A DNA stretch of 64,000 nucleotides from Hyphomicrobium sp. LHD-15 (lineage in GTDB: Bacteria > Pseudomonadota > Alphaproteobacteria > Rhizobiales > Hyphomicrobiaceae). Below the pieces are notes generated by a model. The model was not told where the DNA came from and ran no database searches. It saw only the letters and a list, made by a program, of their open reading frames with translations. Each line of letters begins with the position of its first letter. The first letter of the stretch is position 1. Made by a program: the position numbers and the translations under genes. The DNA lies in the NCBI RefSeq assembly GCF_031157355.1, contig NZ_JAVIFT010000001.1:1240001-1304000 (forward strand), in the 5' to 3' direction. Below, in pieces: positions 34,174 through 43,708 of the stretch.

Positions 34174-34917
34174 ATGAAAATCGTCATCATTGGCGGCTCG
34201 GGCCTTATCGGCCGCAAAACTTCCACGATCCTGAAATCCGAAGGTCACGACATCGTAAGCGCATCGCCGTCAACAGGCGTCGATAGCGTTTCTGGCAGCG
34301 GCGTCGCGGAGGCGCTGACCGGTGCCAATGTCGTCATTGACGTCACCAACTCGCCTTCCTTCGAAGATCGGGCTGTTCTCGACTTCTTCCGCCGCTCGAC
34401 GGGAAATCTTCTGACCGCAGCGAAGGCCGCCGGCGTCGCGCATTATATCGCGCTGTCTGTCGTCGGCGCCGATCGCATCCGTGACAGCGGCTACCTACGC
34501 GCCAAGCGCGTGCAGGAGGAACTCATCGAGGCCGGTGGCGTCCCGTTCACGATCCTGCGTGCAACGCAGTTCTTCGAGTTCCTCGACGGGATCGCAGGAT
34601 CTGGCACGGAAGGTGACGTCGTTTATATGTCACCCTCGAAATTCCAACCTGTTGCGGCAGATGACGTCGCCGCTACCCTTGCGGACATTGCCACCTCTGC
34701 ACCGAAGAATGGCGCCGTTGAACTTGCCGGACCCGAAGCTTCCAGCCTCGCGAAGTTCATCCAGTCATACCTCTCGTCCAAGGGCGACACGCGAAAGGTG
34801 ATCCCGGATCCCGACGCCACTTACTTCGGTGCCGTGCTCGACAAGGACGGGCTCGCCCCGGTCGCGCAGTTCATTCCTGGCCGCACGCGCTTTGAAGATT
34901 GGGCACGTTCGTCTTGA
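34174..34917 (+). CDS. NmrA-like NAD(P)-binding oxidoreductase
   Basis: A Rossmann-fold atypical short-chain dehydrogenase of 247 residues. The dinucleotide-binding loop is IIGGSGLIGRKT at the N-terminus, followed by ANVVIDVTNSPSFEDRA, a conserved HYIALSVVGADRI strand and GYLRAKRVQEELI. The family includes NAD(P)-sensing NmrA and quinone reductases. A GGAG ribosome binding site precedes the ATG. The cupin gene follows after 32 bp, forming an oxidoreductase-cupin pair downstream of the Rrf2/AraC regulators. Confidence 0.88.
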   Translation: MKIVIIGGSGLIGRKTSTILKSEGHDIVSASPSTGVDSVSGSGVAEALTGANVVIDVTNSPSFEDRAVLDFFRRSTGNLLTAAKAAGVAHYIALSVVGADRIRDSGYLRAKRVQEELIEAGGVPFTILRATQFFEFLDGIAGSGTEGDVVYMSPSKFQPVAADDVAATLADIATSAPKNGAVELAGPEASSLAKFIQSYLSSKGDTRKVIPDPDATYFGAVLDKDGLAPVAQFIPGRTRFEDWARSS

Positions 34918-34949
34918 GACCATCGCAACCTCGGAGAAGGAGAAGAGCC

Positions 34950-35366
34950 ATGAAGAAGATCGCGCTGATGCTTGCGGCCGCTGCCGCTCTGTTCGCGACA
35001 CGTGTCGCCGCTCACGAGACACTCGCTCCGGGAGCGAAGGTATCGGTGGTTTTTGATCAGGCGTTGCCGAACGTCCCCGGCAAGAGCATGCGCGCCGTGC
35101 TCGTCGAGTACGAGCCCGGTTCCGGATCGCCGTCACATCGGCACCCTTCCTCGGCATTCATCTATGCGCGCGTGCTCGAGGGTGCGATCCGCAGCAAAGT
35201 GAATGACGAGCCCGAGCGCACTTATCAGGCGGGCGAGAGCTGGTCGGAGAAGCCGGGCGACCATCACCAGGTGAGCCACAATGCCAGCGACACGGAACCG
35301 GCCAAGCTTCTGGCCATCTTCGTGGTCGACACGAGCGATCAGAAGATCGTCATTCCGGACAAGTGA
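34950..35366 (+). CDS. Secreted cupin-domain protein
   Basis: A 138-residue protein with a signal peptide (MKKIALMLAAAAALFATRVA, cleavage after AHE or AAH) and one cupin domain (about 40-125). Metal-ligand histidines are seen in GSPSHRHPSSAFIYARVLEG and in the second motif GDHHQVSHNAS. Small periplasmic cupins of this type are of unknown function, possibly binding metal or an aromatic ligand. The ATG follows GGAGAAGGAGAAG. Co-directional with the NmrA gene. Confidence 0.88.
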   Translation: MKKIALMLAAAAALFATRVAAHETLAPGAKVSVVFDQALPNVPGKSMRAVLVEYEPGSGSPSHRHPSSAFIYARVLEGAIRSKVNDEPERTYQAGESWSEKPGDHHQVSHNASDTEPAKLLAIFVVDTSDQKIVIPDK

Positions 35367-35708
35367 GAAAGCCCGGAGGCAGTGGCGGCTCCCGCCGCTG
35401 CCTCTCTGCTTCGTTATCAAGCGTTCGCAGGTCTGACAGACTGCGCCTCAACCAAATTCGTCCTGACGTCCATCCTTTTCGCCGAGCAATAGCTCTCGCT
35501 GTACGCGGCTTTACGCAAAAGTAAGGGACGGAACCCGCCAACCCATGGCGTTATCCTGACATATGGCTGTTCGGCCCCGCTGGAAGCCGCGAGGGGCATG
35601 CGGCCAATGTGTTGAGGCGACATGCAGGAACGAAGCCCAGAGTCCGGAATTTTGTCGGTCGAGACATGTGGGAAGCAACCCGCCTCACTCGACAAAGGAC
35701 ACCAACCT
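35367..35708. other. Intergenic region before the RND efflux operon
   Basis: No convincing gene, repeat or hairpin is seen in these 342 bp. Short overlapping frames exist on both strands but lack ribosome binding sites and protein-like composition. It presumably holds the promoter of the adaptor and pump genes that follow. Confidence 0.4.
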
Positions 35709-36935
35709 ATGGCGCGAGAAAGCACGGAGCCGGCAAGGCCGCGGCGGCGCGCATGGAGGCTTTCCACAACGCTGATGGTGCTCGTCGCCATCGCTGCCGG
35801 ATACTGGGCCTGGCACCATACCGATGGACTAAAGACAGCGGTTGCATTGCTTTCGCCTTGGAGCCAGCGCGATAAGGCACGTCCTCGCAGCGCAGACCTC
35901 CAGCCCGCAATTCCGATCCACGCCGCGACCGTGACACGCGGCCAGTTTCCGGTTCTCCTGAACGGGCTTGGCACCGTGCAGGCCTGGAACTCCGTAACCG
36001 TACGCAGCCGAGTCGATGGGCAGGTCGAGAAGATCGCGTTCGACGAAGGGCAGCCGGTCCAGGAAGGCGACGTCCTGGTCGAACTCGATGCGCGCCCGTT
36101 TCAGGCAGCACTCAATCAAGCCTCAGCTAAGATTCTTCAAGATCAGGCCAATCTCGCAAGTGCCAACGCCGACCTCGAGCGAACGAAGACGCTCGTCGGC
36201 CCCGGCTATGCGACTAAGCAGCTGCTCGATCAACAGACGGCGACCGTCAACCAGCTCAAGGCCTTGATCACGGCCGACGAAGCCGCGCAAGAGAATGCCA
36301 AGGTCAACCTCAGCTATACGACCATTCGCGCCCCGATCAGCGGCCGTCTGGGTTTACGCACCATAGACATCGGCAACATCGTGCATGCCACGGACCAGAA
36401 CGGCATCGTGACGATTGCCGAGATCCAGCCGATCTCGGTCGTGTTCACAGCGCCGGAGGACGAGCTGCCTGCCATCACGCGCGGCCTCAAGGATGGTCCG
36501 CTCGATGTCGTCGCCTTCTCCAGCAACGGCAAGACCGAACTCGGCCGCGGCAAGCTCGCCATCATCAACAACGACATCGACGTCGCGAGCGGCACCATAC
36601 GCCTCAAGGGACGTTTCGAGAATGCGGACAATCTGCTGTGGCCTGGGCTTTCGGTCACGACGCAACTGCTGGTGGCGACCCTACGCAATCAAATCGTGGC
36701 GCCAGACATCGCCGTTCAGCGCGGCCCCACGGGGCTTTTCGCCTACGTCGTGCGCTCCGATCAGACGATCGAGAAACGCGACCTCGAGGTCGGCCAGATC
36801 GGCGGTGGTCTCGCCGTCATCGCAGGTGGTGTGGCGCCGGGTGAAGAGGTCGTAACGGCAGGGCACGCGCGCCTCCAGCCCGGGGTGCGTGTTGCTGCCA
36901 CGCGCGACGACAAGGAGAGCGCGGCCGATAACTGA
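35709..36935 (+). CDS. RND efflux periplasmic adaptor (MdtA-like)
   Basis: A membrane fusion protein of 408 residues: N-terminal anchor (STTLMVLVAIAAGYWAW), lipoyl half-motif (VDGQVEKIAFDEGQPVQEGD), and an alpha-hairpin (about 110-180). Then come the beta-barrel with TIRAPISGRLGLRTIDIGN and a membrane-proximal domain (GLFAYVVRSDQTIEKRDLEV). Pairs with the HAE1-type pump 52 bp downstream to expel drugs or solvents. ATG 35709 is chosen as it precedes the anchor; an in-frame start at 35622 adds an unlikely tail. No TolC-type gene follows. Confidence 0.93.
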   Translation: MARESTEPARPRRRAWRLSTTLMVLVAIAAGYWAWHHTDGLKTAVALLSPWSQRDKARPRSADLQPAIPIHAATVTRGQFPVLLNGLGTVQAWNSVTVRSRVDGQVEKIAFDEGQPVQEGDVLVELDARPFQAALNQASAKILQDQANLASANADLERTKTLVGPGYATKQLLDQQTATVNQLKALITADEAAQENAKVNLSYTTIRAPISGRLGLRTIDIGNIVHATDQNGIVTIAEIQPISVVFTAPEDELPAITRGLKDGPLDVVAFSSNGKTELGRGKLAIINNDIDVASGTIRLKGRFENADNLLWPGLSVTTQLLVATLRNQIVAPDIAVQRGPTGLFAYVVRSDQTIEKRDLEVGQIGGGLAVIAGGVAPGEEVVTAGHARLQPGVRVAATRDDKESAADN

Positions 36936-36987
36936 ATGAGGGGGCGGAGGGGCGGTCCAGAAATCGAGCGAACAGATCGAGCCAACC

Positions 36988-39900
36988 ATGCACACGATGA
37001 ACCAGACCGGCATGCCCGGAGGTGGCCTCTCCGAGCCGTTCATTCGCCGACCGATCGCGACGACGCTGATCATGATGGGCCTGTTGTTCGTCGGCCTCGT
37101 CGCGTATCCGAACCTGCCTGTCGCCCCGCTGCCGCAAGTTGACTTCCCCACCATCCAGGTCTCGGCCTCGCTGCCGGGGGCGAGCCCGGAGACAATGGCG
37201 TCCTCTGTCGCCCAGCCGCTCGAACGCCAGTTCGCACGTATCCCCGGCGTCACTCAGACCACTTCGTCGTCGGGCCTCGGCTCGACCACGGTCGTCGTTC
37301 AGTTCGATCTCGACCGGGATATCGATGCCGCCTCCAACGACATCCAGGCTGCGATCAACGCCGCCGCCGGTCAGCTTCCTAGCGACCTTCCCTCTCCGCC
37401 AACGTACCGCAAAGTGAACCCTGCGGACGCGCCGATCATGCTGCTGTCCGCTACCTCGGACGTGCTGCCGCTGACGGAGGTGGATGACAACGCCGATACC
37501 AAGCTCGCCCAGCAGATCAGCCAGATCAGCGGCGTCGGCCTCGTCACCATCGGCGGCGAGCAGAAGCCCGCCGTCCGGGTTCAGATCGACCCCGCAAAAC
37601 TGGTTGCCAAAGGCCTTTCGCTCGAGGACATCCGCGCGCGTCTCGCGCTTACCACCGTCAACCAGGCCAAGGGCAACATCGACGGCACGCTCAGAAGCCT
37701 AACCATCTACGCCAACGACCAGCTGACCGAGGCCGACGCCTGGAACGATGTCATCGTCGCCTACCGCGCTGGCGCGCCGATCCGCGTGAAGGACATCGGT
37801 CGCGCGGTCGACGGTCCCGAGGACATGAAGAAAGCAGCCTGGGCCGGCGGCAAGCGCGGCGTGTTCCTCGTCATCTCGAAGCAACCGGGCGCAAACGTCA
37901 TCGAAACCGTGGACCGCATCAAGGCGGAGCTGCCGCGCCTGCGCGCCTCCATGCCGCCGTCGATCAAGATCGACGTGCTGAGCGACCGCACCCAGACCAT
38001 TCGCGCCTCCGTCGAGGACGTGGAGTTCACTTTGCTGATCTCGATTGCGCTCGTCGTCGGCGTCATTTTCGTTTTCCTGCGCAGCCTGTGGGCGACCATC
38101 ATTCCAAGCGTCACCGTTCCGCTTTCGCTGCTCGGAGCGCTGGCGTTGATGTGGCTTGCGGGCTACAGCCTCGACAACCTGTCGCTCATGGCGCTGACCA
38201 TCGCCGTCGGCTTCGTCGTCGATGACGCAATCGTCATGCTCGAAAATATCGTCCGACATGTCGAGGACGGCATGAATCCGTTCGAAGCGTCGATCAAAGG
38301 CGCCCGGGAAATCGGCTTCACCATCGTGTCGATCAGCTTGTCTCTGGTGGCTGCATTCATTCCGTTGCTGCTGATGGGCGGTATCATAGGCCGCCTGTTC
38401 CGGGAGTTCGCGGTGACCGTCACCATGACCATCGCGGTCTCGGCCTTCGTCGCGCTGACGCTCACACCGATGATGTGCTCTCGCTTTCTGCGCGTCGAGC
38501 GCGAGGTCAGGCACGGCCGTCTCTACGCCTGGAGCGAGCGGGGCTTTGAAGCCATGTTGCGCGGCTATGAGCGGATGCTGGATGTCTGCCTGCGCCATCG
38601 CTTCCTGACGCTGATGGTGTTCTTCGCGACCATTGCCGTTACGGCCATGCTGTTCATCACCATTCCCAAGGGTTTCTTCCCGCAGCAGGATACCGGCTTG
38701 CTACAAGGTACATCCGAAGCCGGTCAGGACGTGTCCTTCGCCGAGATGATGCGCCTTCAGCAGCAGCTCGGCGTGATCATCGGCAAAGACCCGGACGTCG
38801 AGACTTACGCAATGGCCATCGGCGCCGGCGGCGCGTCTGCCTCCCTCAACACCGGACGCTTCTTCATCACGCTGAAGCCGCGTAGCGAACGCAATGCCTC
38901 GGCCTACGAGATCATCGCGCGCCTGCGCAAGGCAAACCAGAGCGTCGAAGGCGTGAAGCTTTACCTACAGGCGGCGCAGGACATCACAGTGGGCGGGCGC
39001 GCGGGGCGCGCGCAGTTCCAGTACACGCTGCAGGATCCGGACATCGCCGAGCTCAACGAATGGGCGCCGAAAGTTCTCGAGAAACTGAAGACGCTGCCCG
39101 AGTTGCGCGATGTCGCCACCGATCAACAGGGCGCCGGCATGACGCTGACGCTGGATATCAACCGGGATCAAGCCTCGCGCTACGGCCTCGACCTCGGCGC
39201 CATCGACAATACGATCTACGACGCCTTCGGTCAGCGCCAGGTCGCGCAGTTCTTCACCCAGCAGAACAGCTATCATGTCGTTATGGAGATCTTGCCGGAG
39301 TTGCAGGGAACACCGGAAAGCCTCGAGAAAATCTACGTCAAGTCGCCCACAACCGGCGAACAGGTACCGCTGGCCGCGTTCGCCAGCTGGACCACGCGCA
39401 AGACACAGCCCCTGTCGATTTCGCACCAGGGCCAGTTCCCGGCCGTGACCATGACTTTCAACCTCGCCGAGGCAGGATCTCTCGGCACGGCGACCGAGGC
39501 CATCAAAGCCGCGGAACAAGAGCTTGGCTTACCCCCTGCACTGCGCACGAGCTTCCAGGGCAACGCGCAGGCCTTCCAGGATTCGCTCTCGACCGTACCG
39601 ATGCTGATCGTTGCTGCGCTCGTCGTTATCTATTTGATCCTCGGCGTTCTCTACGAAAGCTTCATTCATCCGCTGACGATCCTGTCCACGCTGCCGTCTG
39701 CGGGCGCCGGCGCCATCGCCACGCTTATGCTGTTTGGCTTCGATTTCTCACTCGTCGCGATGATCGGCATCATCCTGTTGATCGGCATCGTCAAGAAGAA
39801 CGGCATCATGCTGGTTGACTTTGCCATCACCGCCGAACGGGACGAGCGTCTTTCGCCCGAGGAAGCCGTTCGCAAAGCGGCCATCCTGCGCTTCCGTCCG

Positions 39901-40146
39901 ATCATGATGACAACGGCGGCGGCTCTGCTCGGGGGCATCCCGCTGATGCTCGGCGCGGGTACGGGCTCGGAGATCCGTCAGCCGCTCGGCTATGCCATGG
40001 TTGGCGGGTTGATCGTCAGCCAGGCTCTGACGCTCTTTACGACGCCGGTCGTCTATATCTATCTCGATAAGCTTGCGACGTTCCTGGAGCGCATGTTCAG
40101 GAGCGAACGGGGGGAAGCGGATCACGAAGCCGCGAAAGCGGACTAA
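36988..40146 (+). CDS. RND multidrug efflux permease (HAE1/MdtBC-like)
   Basis: A proton-driven trimeric exporter, 1052 residues, with the standard 12-helix layout: helix 1 after FIRRPIATTLIMMGLLFVGL, and large periplasmic loops between helices 1-2 and 7-8. The proton-relay acidic pair lies in helix 4 (TIAVGFVVDDAIVMLEN), and the matching second-half segment is IGIVKKNGIMLVDFAI. Length and symmetry are intact. It is transcribed with the adaptor. Substrate range unknown; similarity is nearest to the MdtB/MdtC/MexB group by eye. Confidence 0.95.
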   Translation: MHTMNQTGMPGGGLSEPFIRRPIATTLIMMGLLFVGLVAYPNLPVAPLPQVDFPTIQVSASLPGASPETMASSVAQPLERQFARIPGVTQTTSSSGLGSTTVVVQFDLDRDIDAASNDIQAAINAAAGQLPSDLPSPPTYRKVNPADAPIMLLSATSDVLPLTEVDDNADTKLAQQISQISGVGLVTIGGEQKPAVRVQIDPAKLVAKGLSLEDIRARLALTTVNQAKGNIDGTLRSLTIYANDQLTEADAWNDVIVAYRAGAPIRVKDIGRAVDGPEDMKKAAWAGGKRGVFLVISKQPGANVIETVDRIKAELPRLRASMPPSIKIDVLSDRTQTIRASVEDVEFTLLISIALVVGVIFVFLRSLWATIIPSVTVPLSLLGALALMWLAGYSLDNLSLMALTIAVGFVVDDAIVMLENIVRHVEDGMNPFEASIKGAREIGFTIVSISLSLVAAFIPLLLMGGIIGRLFREFAVTVTMTIAVSAFVALTLTPMMCSRFLRVEREVRHGRLYAWSERGFEAMLRGYERMLDVCLRHRFLTLMVFFATIAVTAMLFITIPKGFFPQQDTGLLQGTSEAGQDVSFAEMMRLQQQLGVIIGKDPDVETYAMAIGAGGASASLNTGRFFITLKPRSERNASAYEIIARLRKANQSVEGVKLYLQAAQDITVGGRAGRAQFQYTLQDPDIAELNEWAPKVLEKLKTLPELRDVATDQQGAGMTLTLDINRDQASRYGLDLGAIDNTIYDAFGQRQVAQFFTQQNSYHVVMEILPELQGTPESLEKIYVKSPTTGEQVPLAAFASWTTRKTQPLSISHQGQFPAVTMTFNLAEAGSLGTATEAIKAAEQELGLPPALRTSFQGNAQAFQDSLSTVPMLIVAALVVIYLILGVLYESFIHPLTILSTLPSAGAGAIATLMLFGFDFSLVAMIGIILLIGIVKKNGIMLVDFAITAERDERLSPEEAVRKAAILRFRPIMMTTAAALLGGIPLMLGAGTGSEIRQPLGYAMVGGLIVSQALTLFTTPVVYIYLDKLATFLERMFRSERGEADHEAAKAD

Positions 40147-40242
40147 AGAGGCAAGACGCTACGTTTCAGGAATATAGATATTACGCGAAGCGCGTAGCCA
40201 CACAGCCCAACGATGCGGCTACGCGTTCCTTACTCGTGGCAC

Positions 40243-40371
40243 TCACTTCGTCTTGCCGCTGGTACGCCACAGGTCGGAAGGGAGCGTGCTGGCTGTCTCG
40301 GTAGAAACGACATGCTCTTTTCCACCAGGCGGATTTTCGGCAAGCGTGTTGTCTGTGTAGCGTGTGCCCAT
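40243..40371 (-). CDS. Possible 42-residue small protein
   Basis: Within the 408-bp gap after the RND pump, ATG 40371 on the minus strand opens a 42-codon frame preceded by GAGAAAGGG. The product, starting MGTRYTDNTLAENPPGGKEH and ending TSGKTK, is hydrophilic with no helix or cysteine. It is expressed in the direction away from the NRAMP-like gene. Composition is protein-like, but there is no homologue I recognise. Confidence 0.4.
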   Translation of the reverse strand: MGTRYTDNTLAENPPGGKEHVVSTETASTLPSDLWRTSGKTK

Positions 40372-40554
40372 CGCGAGACCCTTTCTCAAAGAGAAGATCC
40401 GCTTCTACTGCAATGCCCGGGCGGCTTGATGACAATACCGGGCCGTTGTGCGGCCTGCAATGTGTCGCAGGCGAGATGACAGATCCTCCGTTATCGCAGC
40501 GCTTGCTGATAGCGGCCATATAAGCGGAACGCGAGAGCCCATAGCGGAGCGAGA

Positions 40555-41889
40555 TCAACCGAACCGCGCGGAGAGGTCGGCGGCGAAGAGCGCTATGAAG
40601 AGCAACGCGGTGGCGACGAGCATAGTGGTCGACAGCCAGCCTGGACGAGCGGACGGCGGCGTAAAGCGCGAGTTCAAAAGCACGAGCAGAGTTACGGCAA
40701 GGAACGGCATGAATGCGGCGCCCAGCACGCCGTAGATAAGCGTGACCTGGAACGGCCTGTCGAAGAAGAGGATCGTCATCGGCGGCAGCGTGAGCCATAT
40801 GAGGTAGAAGTGAAAGGCCGTGCTGGTTTCTGCTTTGCCAGCGTCATAGGTCTCGTCGTCGCCATCGGCATGCGCGCCGTGAGGCAACTTGATTATCCTG
40901 ACCCAGTCCGCGAACAACAGGCTGACCCCGTTCCAGACACCGAGCAACGAGGTCCACGTCACGGCAAAGAATCCAACAAGGAAGAGCGTGCGCGCCCAAG
41001 TGCCGTAGCGCACTCCAAGCTCGTTGCCGAGCGTTAGGAGTCCTCGGTCATTCTCTGTGAGGTCCTGGCCTTGCAGGATCTCCGCACCGACAACCAGCAT
41101 CGCGACGACGAAGATCGCGGTCATGGTGTAGCCAACGGCGTTGTCGAGCCTCATGACGGACAGCCAGCCCGTGTTGCGCCAGCCTTTGGCCATCATCCAG
41201 TAGCCGTAAGCCGCCATGGTAATGGTGCCGCCGACGCCGCCGATGAGGCCGAGGACGTAGATTGTGGAGCCAGAGGGGAGCCGCGGTACGAGTCCGCTTG
41301 CAAGGTCGCCGAGGTTCGGAGAAACCAGCAACGCGGTTGCTACGACCGCAAAAAATTTGATCGCAACCAACACAGTCATGAAGCGTTCGAACGCCGCATA
41401 CCGCTGCCCCCAAACCAGCACCAGGCCCGTGATACCCGCGAGCATGGCCCAGTAGCGCACCGAGAGGCCGCCGAAGAGAGCGTTCAGGGGCAGGCCGACC
41501 GCCGACATTGCGGTGGCACCGTACACGAAGCCCCAAATCACGATGTAGACGCCGAAGAAACCCGTGGCCCAGTAGCCAAGGCGGCGCCAGCCGTCGAGGA
41601 GAGTCATTCCCGATGCGAGGTGCCAGCGCCCTGTGGCTTCAGCCAGTGCCAGCTTCAAAACGGCGCCGAGAATGGCGGCCCACAGCAGCACGGTACCGAA
41701 ACGCGCACCGGCGATCATGGTCGCGACCAGGTCGCCGGCGCCCACGCCGGTCGCGGCCGCGATGAGGCCTGGGCCGACCTGACGCAACCGTCCGTAGAAG
41801 TCGCTAGGGGGGACCTCTACTGGTTCAACTTCTGCGTTCGCCGTTGGCGGGTTCGCGTCATCAGGCAGTGGCTCGGCGTCCCGCGTCAT
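40555..41889 (-). CDS. NRAMP-like transporter with altered metal-site motifs
   Basis: A 444-residue polytopic protein (about 11-12 helices) with the global NRAMP layout: GPGLIAAATGVGAGDLVATM in the first helix, GGVGGTITMAAYGYWMMAKG in the sixth. Canonical manganese transporters have DPGN in helix 1 and MPH in helix 6; here these are VGAGD and AAYG, so the classical metal ligands are missing. The protein probably belongs to an NRAMP-superfamily clade of unknown substrate. A hydrophilic N-terminal tail of about 30 residues precedes helix 1. Single gene. Confidence 0.8.
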   Translation of the reverse strand: MTRDAEPLPDDANPPTANAEVEPVEVPPSDFYGRLRQVGPGLIAAATGVGAGDLVATMIAGARFGTVLLWAAILGAVLKLALAEATGRWHLASGMTLLDGWRRLGYWATGFFGVYIVIWGFVYGATAMSAVGLPLNALFGGLSVRYWAMLAGITGLVLVWGQRYAAFERFMTVLVAIKFFAVVATALLVSPNLGDLASGLVPRLPSGSTIYVLGLIGGVGGTITMAAYGYWMMAKGWRNTGWLSVMRLDNAVGYTMTAIFVVAMLVVGAEILQGQDLTENDRGLLTLGNELGVRYGTWARTLFLVGFFAVTWTSLLGVWNGVSLLFADWVRIIKLPHGAHADGDDETYDAGKAETSTAFHFYLIWLTLPPMTILFFDRPFQVTLIYGVLGAAFMPFLAVTLLVLLNSRFTPPSARPGWLSTTMLVATALLFIALFAADLSARFG

Positions 41890-41962
41890 TTTTCACGTTT
41901 ATCCGTTCGCTGAACAGCTAGAGAGTCGGCTTAGCAAATTGACGGGAGCCTGACCACAACCA

Positions 41963-41985
41963 AGGCGCAGACTTTGTCTGCGCCT
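41963..41985. terminator. Strong hairpin between the VOC and NRAMP-like genes
   Basis: AGGCGCAGAC and GTCTGCGCCT pair perfectly (10 bp) around TTT. It lies downstream of the leftward VOC-family gene and upstream of the NRAMP-like gene, so it probably terminates the former. Confidence 0.6.
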
Positions 41986-42014
41986 GGCCAACTGGGGACG
42001 ATGGATGTCGAACG

Positions 42015-42488
42015 CTAGCCGCGGCGCGCCGCTTCAATCACCGCGACGTCGATCTTTCGCATGTCCATCATCGCGTCAAACGCGCGCTTTGCTTCTTCAC
42101 CACCTGCTGCCATGGCTTCGGTCAGAACGCGCGGCGTGATTTGCCAGGAGATGCCCCACTTGTCTTTGCACCAGCCGCACGCACTCTCCTGGCCTCCATT
42201 TCCGACGATGGCGTTCCAATAGCGGTCCGTCTCCTCCTGATCGTCGGTGGCGATCTGGAATGAAAAGGCTTCGTTGTGCTTGAACACAGGGCCCCCGTTG
42301 AGGCCGATGCACGGGACGCCGGCGACTGTGAATTCGACTGTCAGCACGTCGCCCGCCTTGCCGGACGGGTAGTCACTGGGAGCACGGTGGACAGCAGCAA
42401 CCGCGCTATCCGGGAAGGTCTCGGCGTAGAACCTTGCGGCAGTCTCGGCGTCCTTGTCGTACCACAGGCAAATCGTGTTCTTGGCCAT
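42015..42488 (-). CDS. VOC-family (PhnB-like) protein
   Basis: A 157-residue protein of the glyoxalase/bleomycin resistance superfamily, PhnB/YjdN-like branch (also annotated as 3-demethylubiquinone-9 3-methyltransferase domain). Motifs: ICLWYDKDAETAARFYAETF at the start, PCIGLNGGPVFKHNEAFSFQ in the middle, and CGWCKDKWGISWQITPRVL near the end. Function of the family is largely unknown. ATG 42488 is chosen; a longer frame to 42584 lacks conserved sequence. GGACACG precedes the ATG. Confidence 0.88.
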   Translation of the reverse strand: MAKNTICLWYDKDAETAARFYAETFPDSAVAAVHRAPSDYPSGKAGDVLTVEFTVAGVPCIGLNGGPVFKHNEAFSFQIATDDQEETDRYWNAIVGNGGQESACGWCKDKWGISWQITPRVLTEAMAAGGEEAKRAFDAMMDMRKIDVAVIEAARRG

Positions 42489-42664
42489 AGCGTGTCCTTT
42501 CGGATCATCCACGAGACGGAAACTGGCGTTTGCAAGATAATGTGGCGATACCGCAGAAGCGTCTCGTGCGGTCTCTGGTTCCACCCGACATAGCTTGGCT
42601 GAGGAAGTCGGCCGTTTTGCAGCGGTTGCGAACGGCCCAATGCATCAGCTGAGGATCATCCGCC

Positions 42665-43708
42665 TCAATCGGAGGAGACGGGCTGCGAGCTCCGCGTCGT
42701 CGGCAAATTCGCGCGAATACGTTCCGGAAAATCAGCTGCGTCACCAGCTTGTTGAGCTGCCTGATTGATAAGCGATTGTCGGCGCAGCTCAGGAAACGGC
42801 AACGTCGTGTCGACTCGGCCCGAGTGATAGAGATAGCTGTCGATCAAGCCATTCAAGAGATGGCGGATGTCGAACCGACCGGCTCGGCCGGCGGCGTTTG
42901 CGTAGCGGATGATGTTGATCGTGCAGCTGTTGCTCAGAAGGTGATAGAACTCCGGTCGATCCGCGAGTTCGTTGATCCGGTCCATGTAGATATCAAACAG
43001 ATTTCGCGCGTCCGCAGCTGAGGTATTGAGGCGGTAGAGGTAGACCGTTTCGTTGCGATGATTGGTTCGCAAGCCGACCAAGTCGCGTTCCTCGCCCACG
43101 ACATAGATCAGCTCGAATTGCTTGAACAGAGATGCGATCGGGGCAAAGCTTTCGCCGACCTCAGGCCGCGTCTCGATCGAGACGGCCAAAGGTGGAGCGT
43201 TGTCGAAGATGAAGCTGAGGAACGTGTGGCCCACCGGGCCTTCGGACCAGTAGGAGACGTAAAAGTCGATCCCGATCAAGTGCGATCGCTCGACCTCCCG
43301 CTCCTCGTAGCGCACCGTAAAGTCGTTGCGGCTGCGGAAGTCGAAGTTGCGTACTCCCGTGAGGCGCACGCGATCTCCGTCGATAAAGGCACGCGGCATC
43401 ACCGCGACCTCCGGCCGCCATTCGCGATCATGCGAGGGCGGGATCAATATCCACCATGTCACGACGGCGAGAAACGCTCCGACGAAGGCGAACAGCCTGC
43501 TCCGGTTGGGAGAAATCCAAAGCGCCCAAATCGAGAAAGCCGCGAACGCCACGGCGGATGCGAGCCGCAGGGTGGGCCATGGCAGGTTGGAATAGTAGAT
43601 GGCAAGCGTCGCCCAGGTGACGAGGAGCGCCAGGAACAGGCCGCGGACACCTGCCGCCAACCACGTGAAAAGCGTCGCAAGAATTCCACGTTTATCAGCA
43701 GGCTGCAT
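42665..43708 (-). CDS. DUF4105-domain membrane protein
   Basis: A 347-residue protein. Its first 90 residues hold three hydrophobic segments (FLALLVTWATLAIYYSNLPW, LASAVAFAAFSIWALWI, LFAFVGAFLAVVTWWILI). The remainder matches the DUF4105 (Lnb-N-type periplasmic) domain: VGHTFLSFIFDNAPPLAVSI, VGLRTNHRNETVYLYRL, and the NSCTINIIRYAN motif with a conserved Cys, as in papain-like fold peptidases or acyl hydrolases. Role unknown. Nothing clear on partners. Confidence 0.85.
   Translation of the reverse strand: MQPADKRGILATLFTWLAAGVRGLFLALLVTWATLAIYYSNLPWPTLRLASAVAFAAFSIWALWISPNRSRLFAFVGAFLAVVTWWILIPPSHDREWRPEVAVMPRAFIDGDRVRLTGVRNFDFRSRNDFTVRYEEREVERSHLIGIDFYVSYWSEGPVGHTFLSFIFDNAPPLAVSIETRPEVGESFAPIASLFKQFELIYVVGEERDLVGLRTNHRNETVYLYRLNTSAADARNLFDIYMDRINELADRPEFYHLLSNSCTINIIRYANAAGRAGRFDIRHLLNGLIDSYLYHSGRVDTTLPFPELRRQSLINQAAQQAGDAADFPERIRANLPTTRSSQPVSSD

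Noticed and set aside
40181-40798. 205-codon minus-strand frame after the RND pump
   Set aside because: Half of it lies over the NRAMP-like gene 3' end in another frame; its composition is basic and random. Only the 42-codon frame at 40243-40371 has a ribosome binding site.
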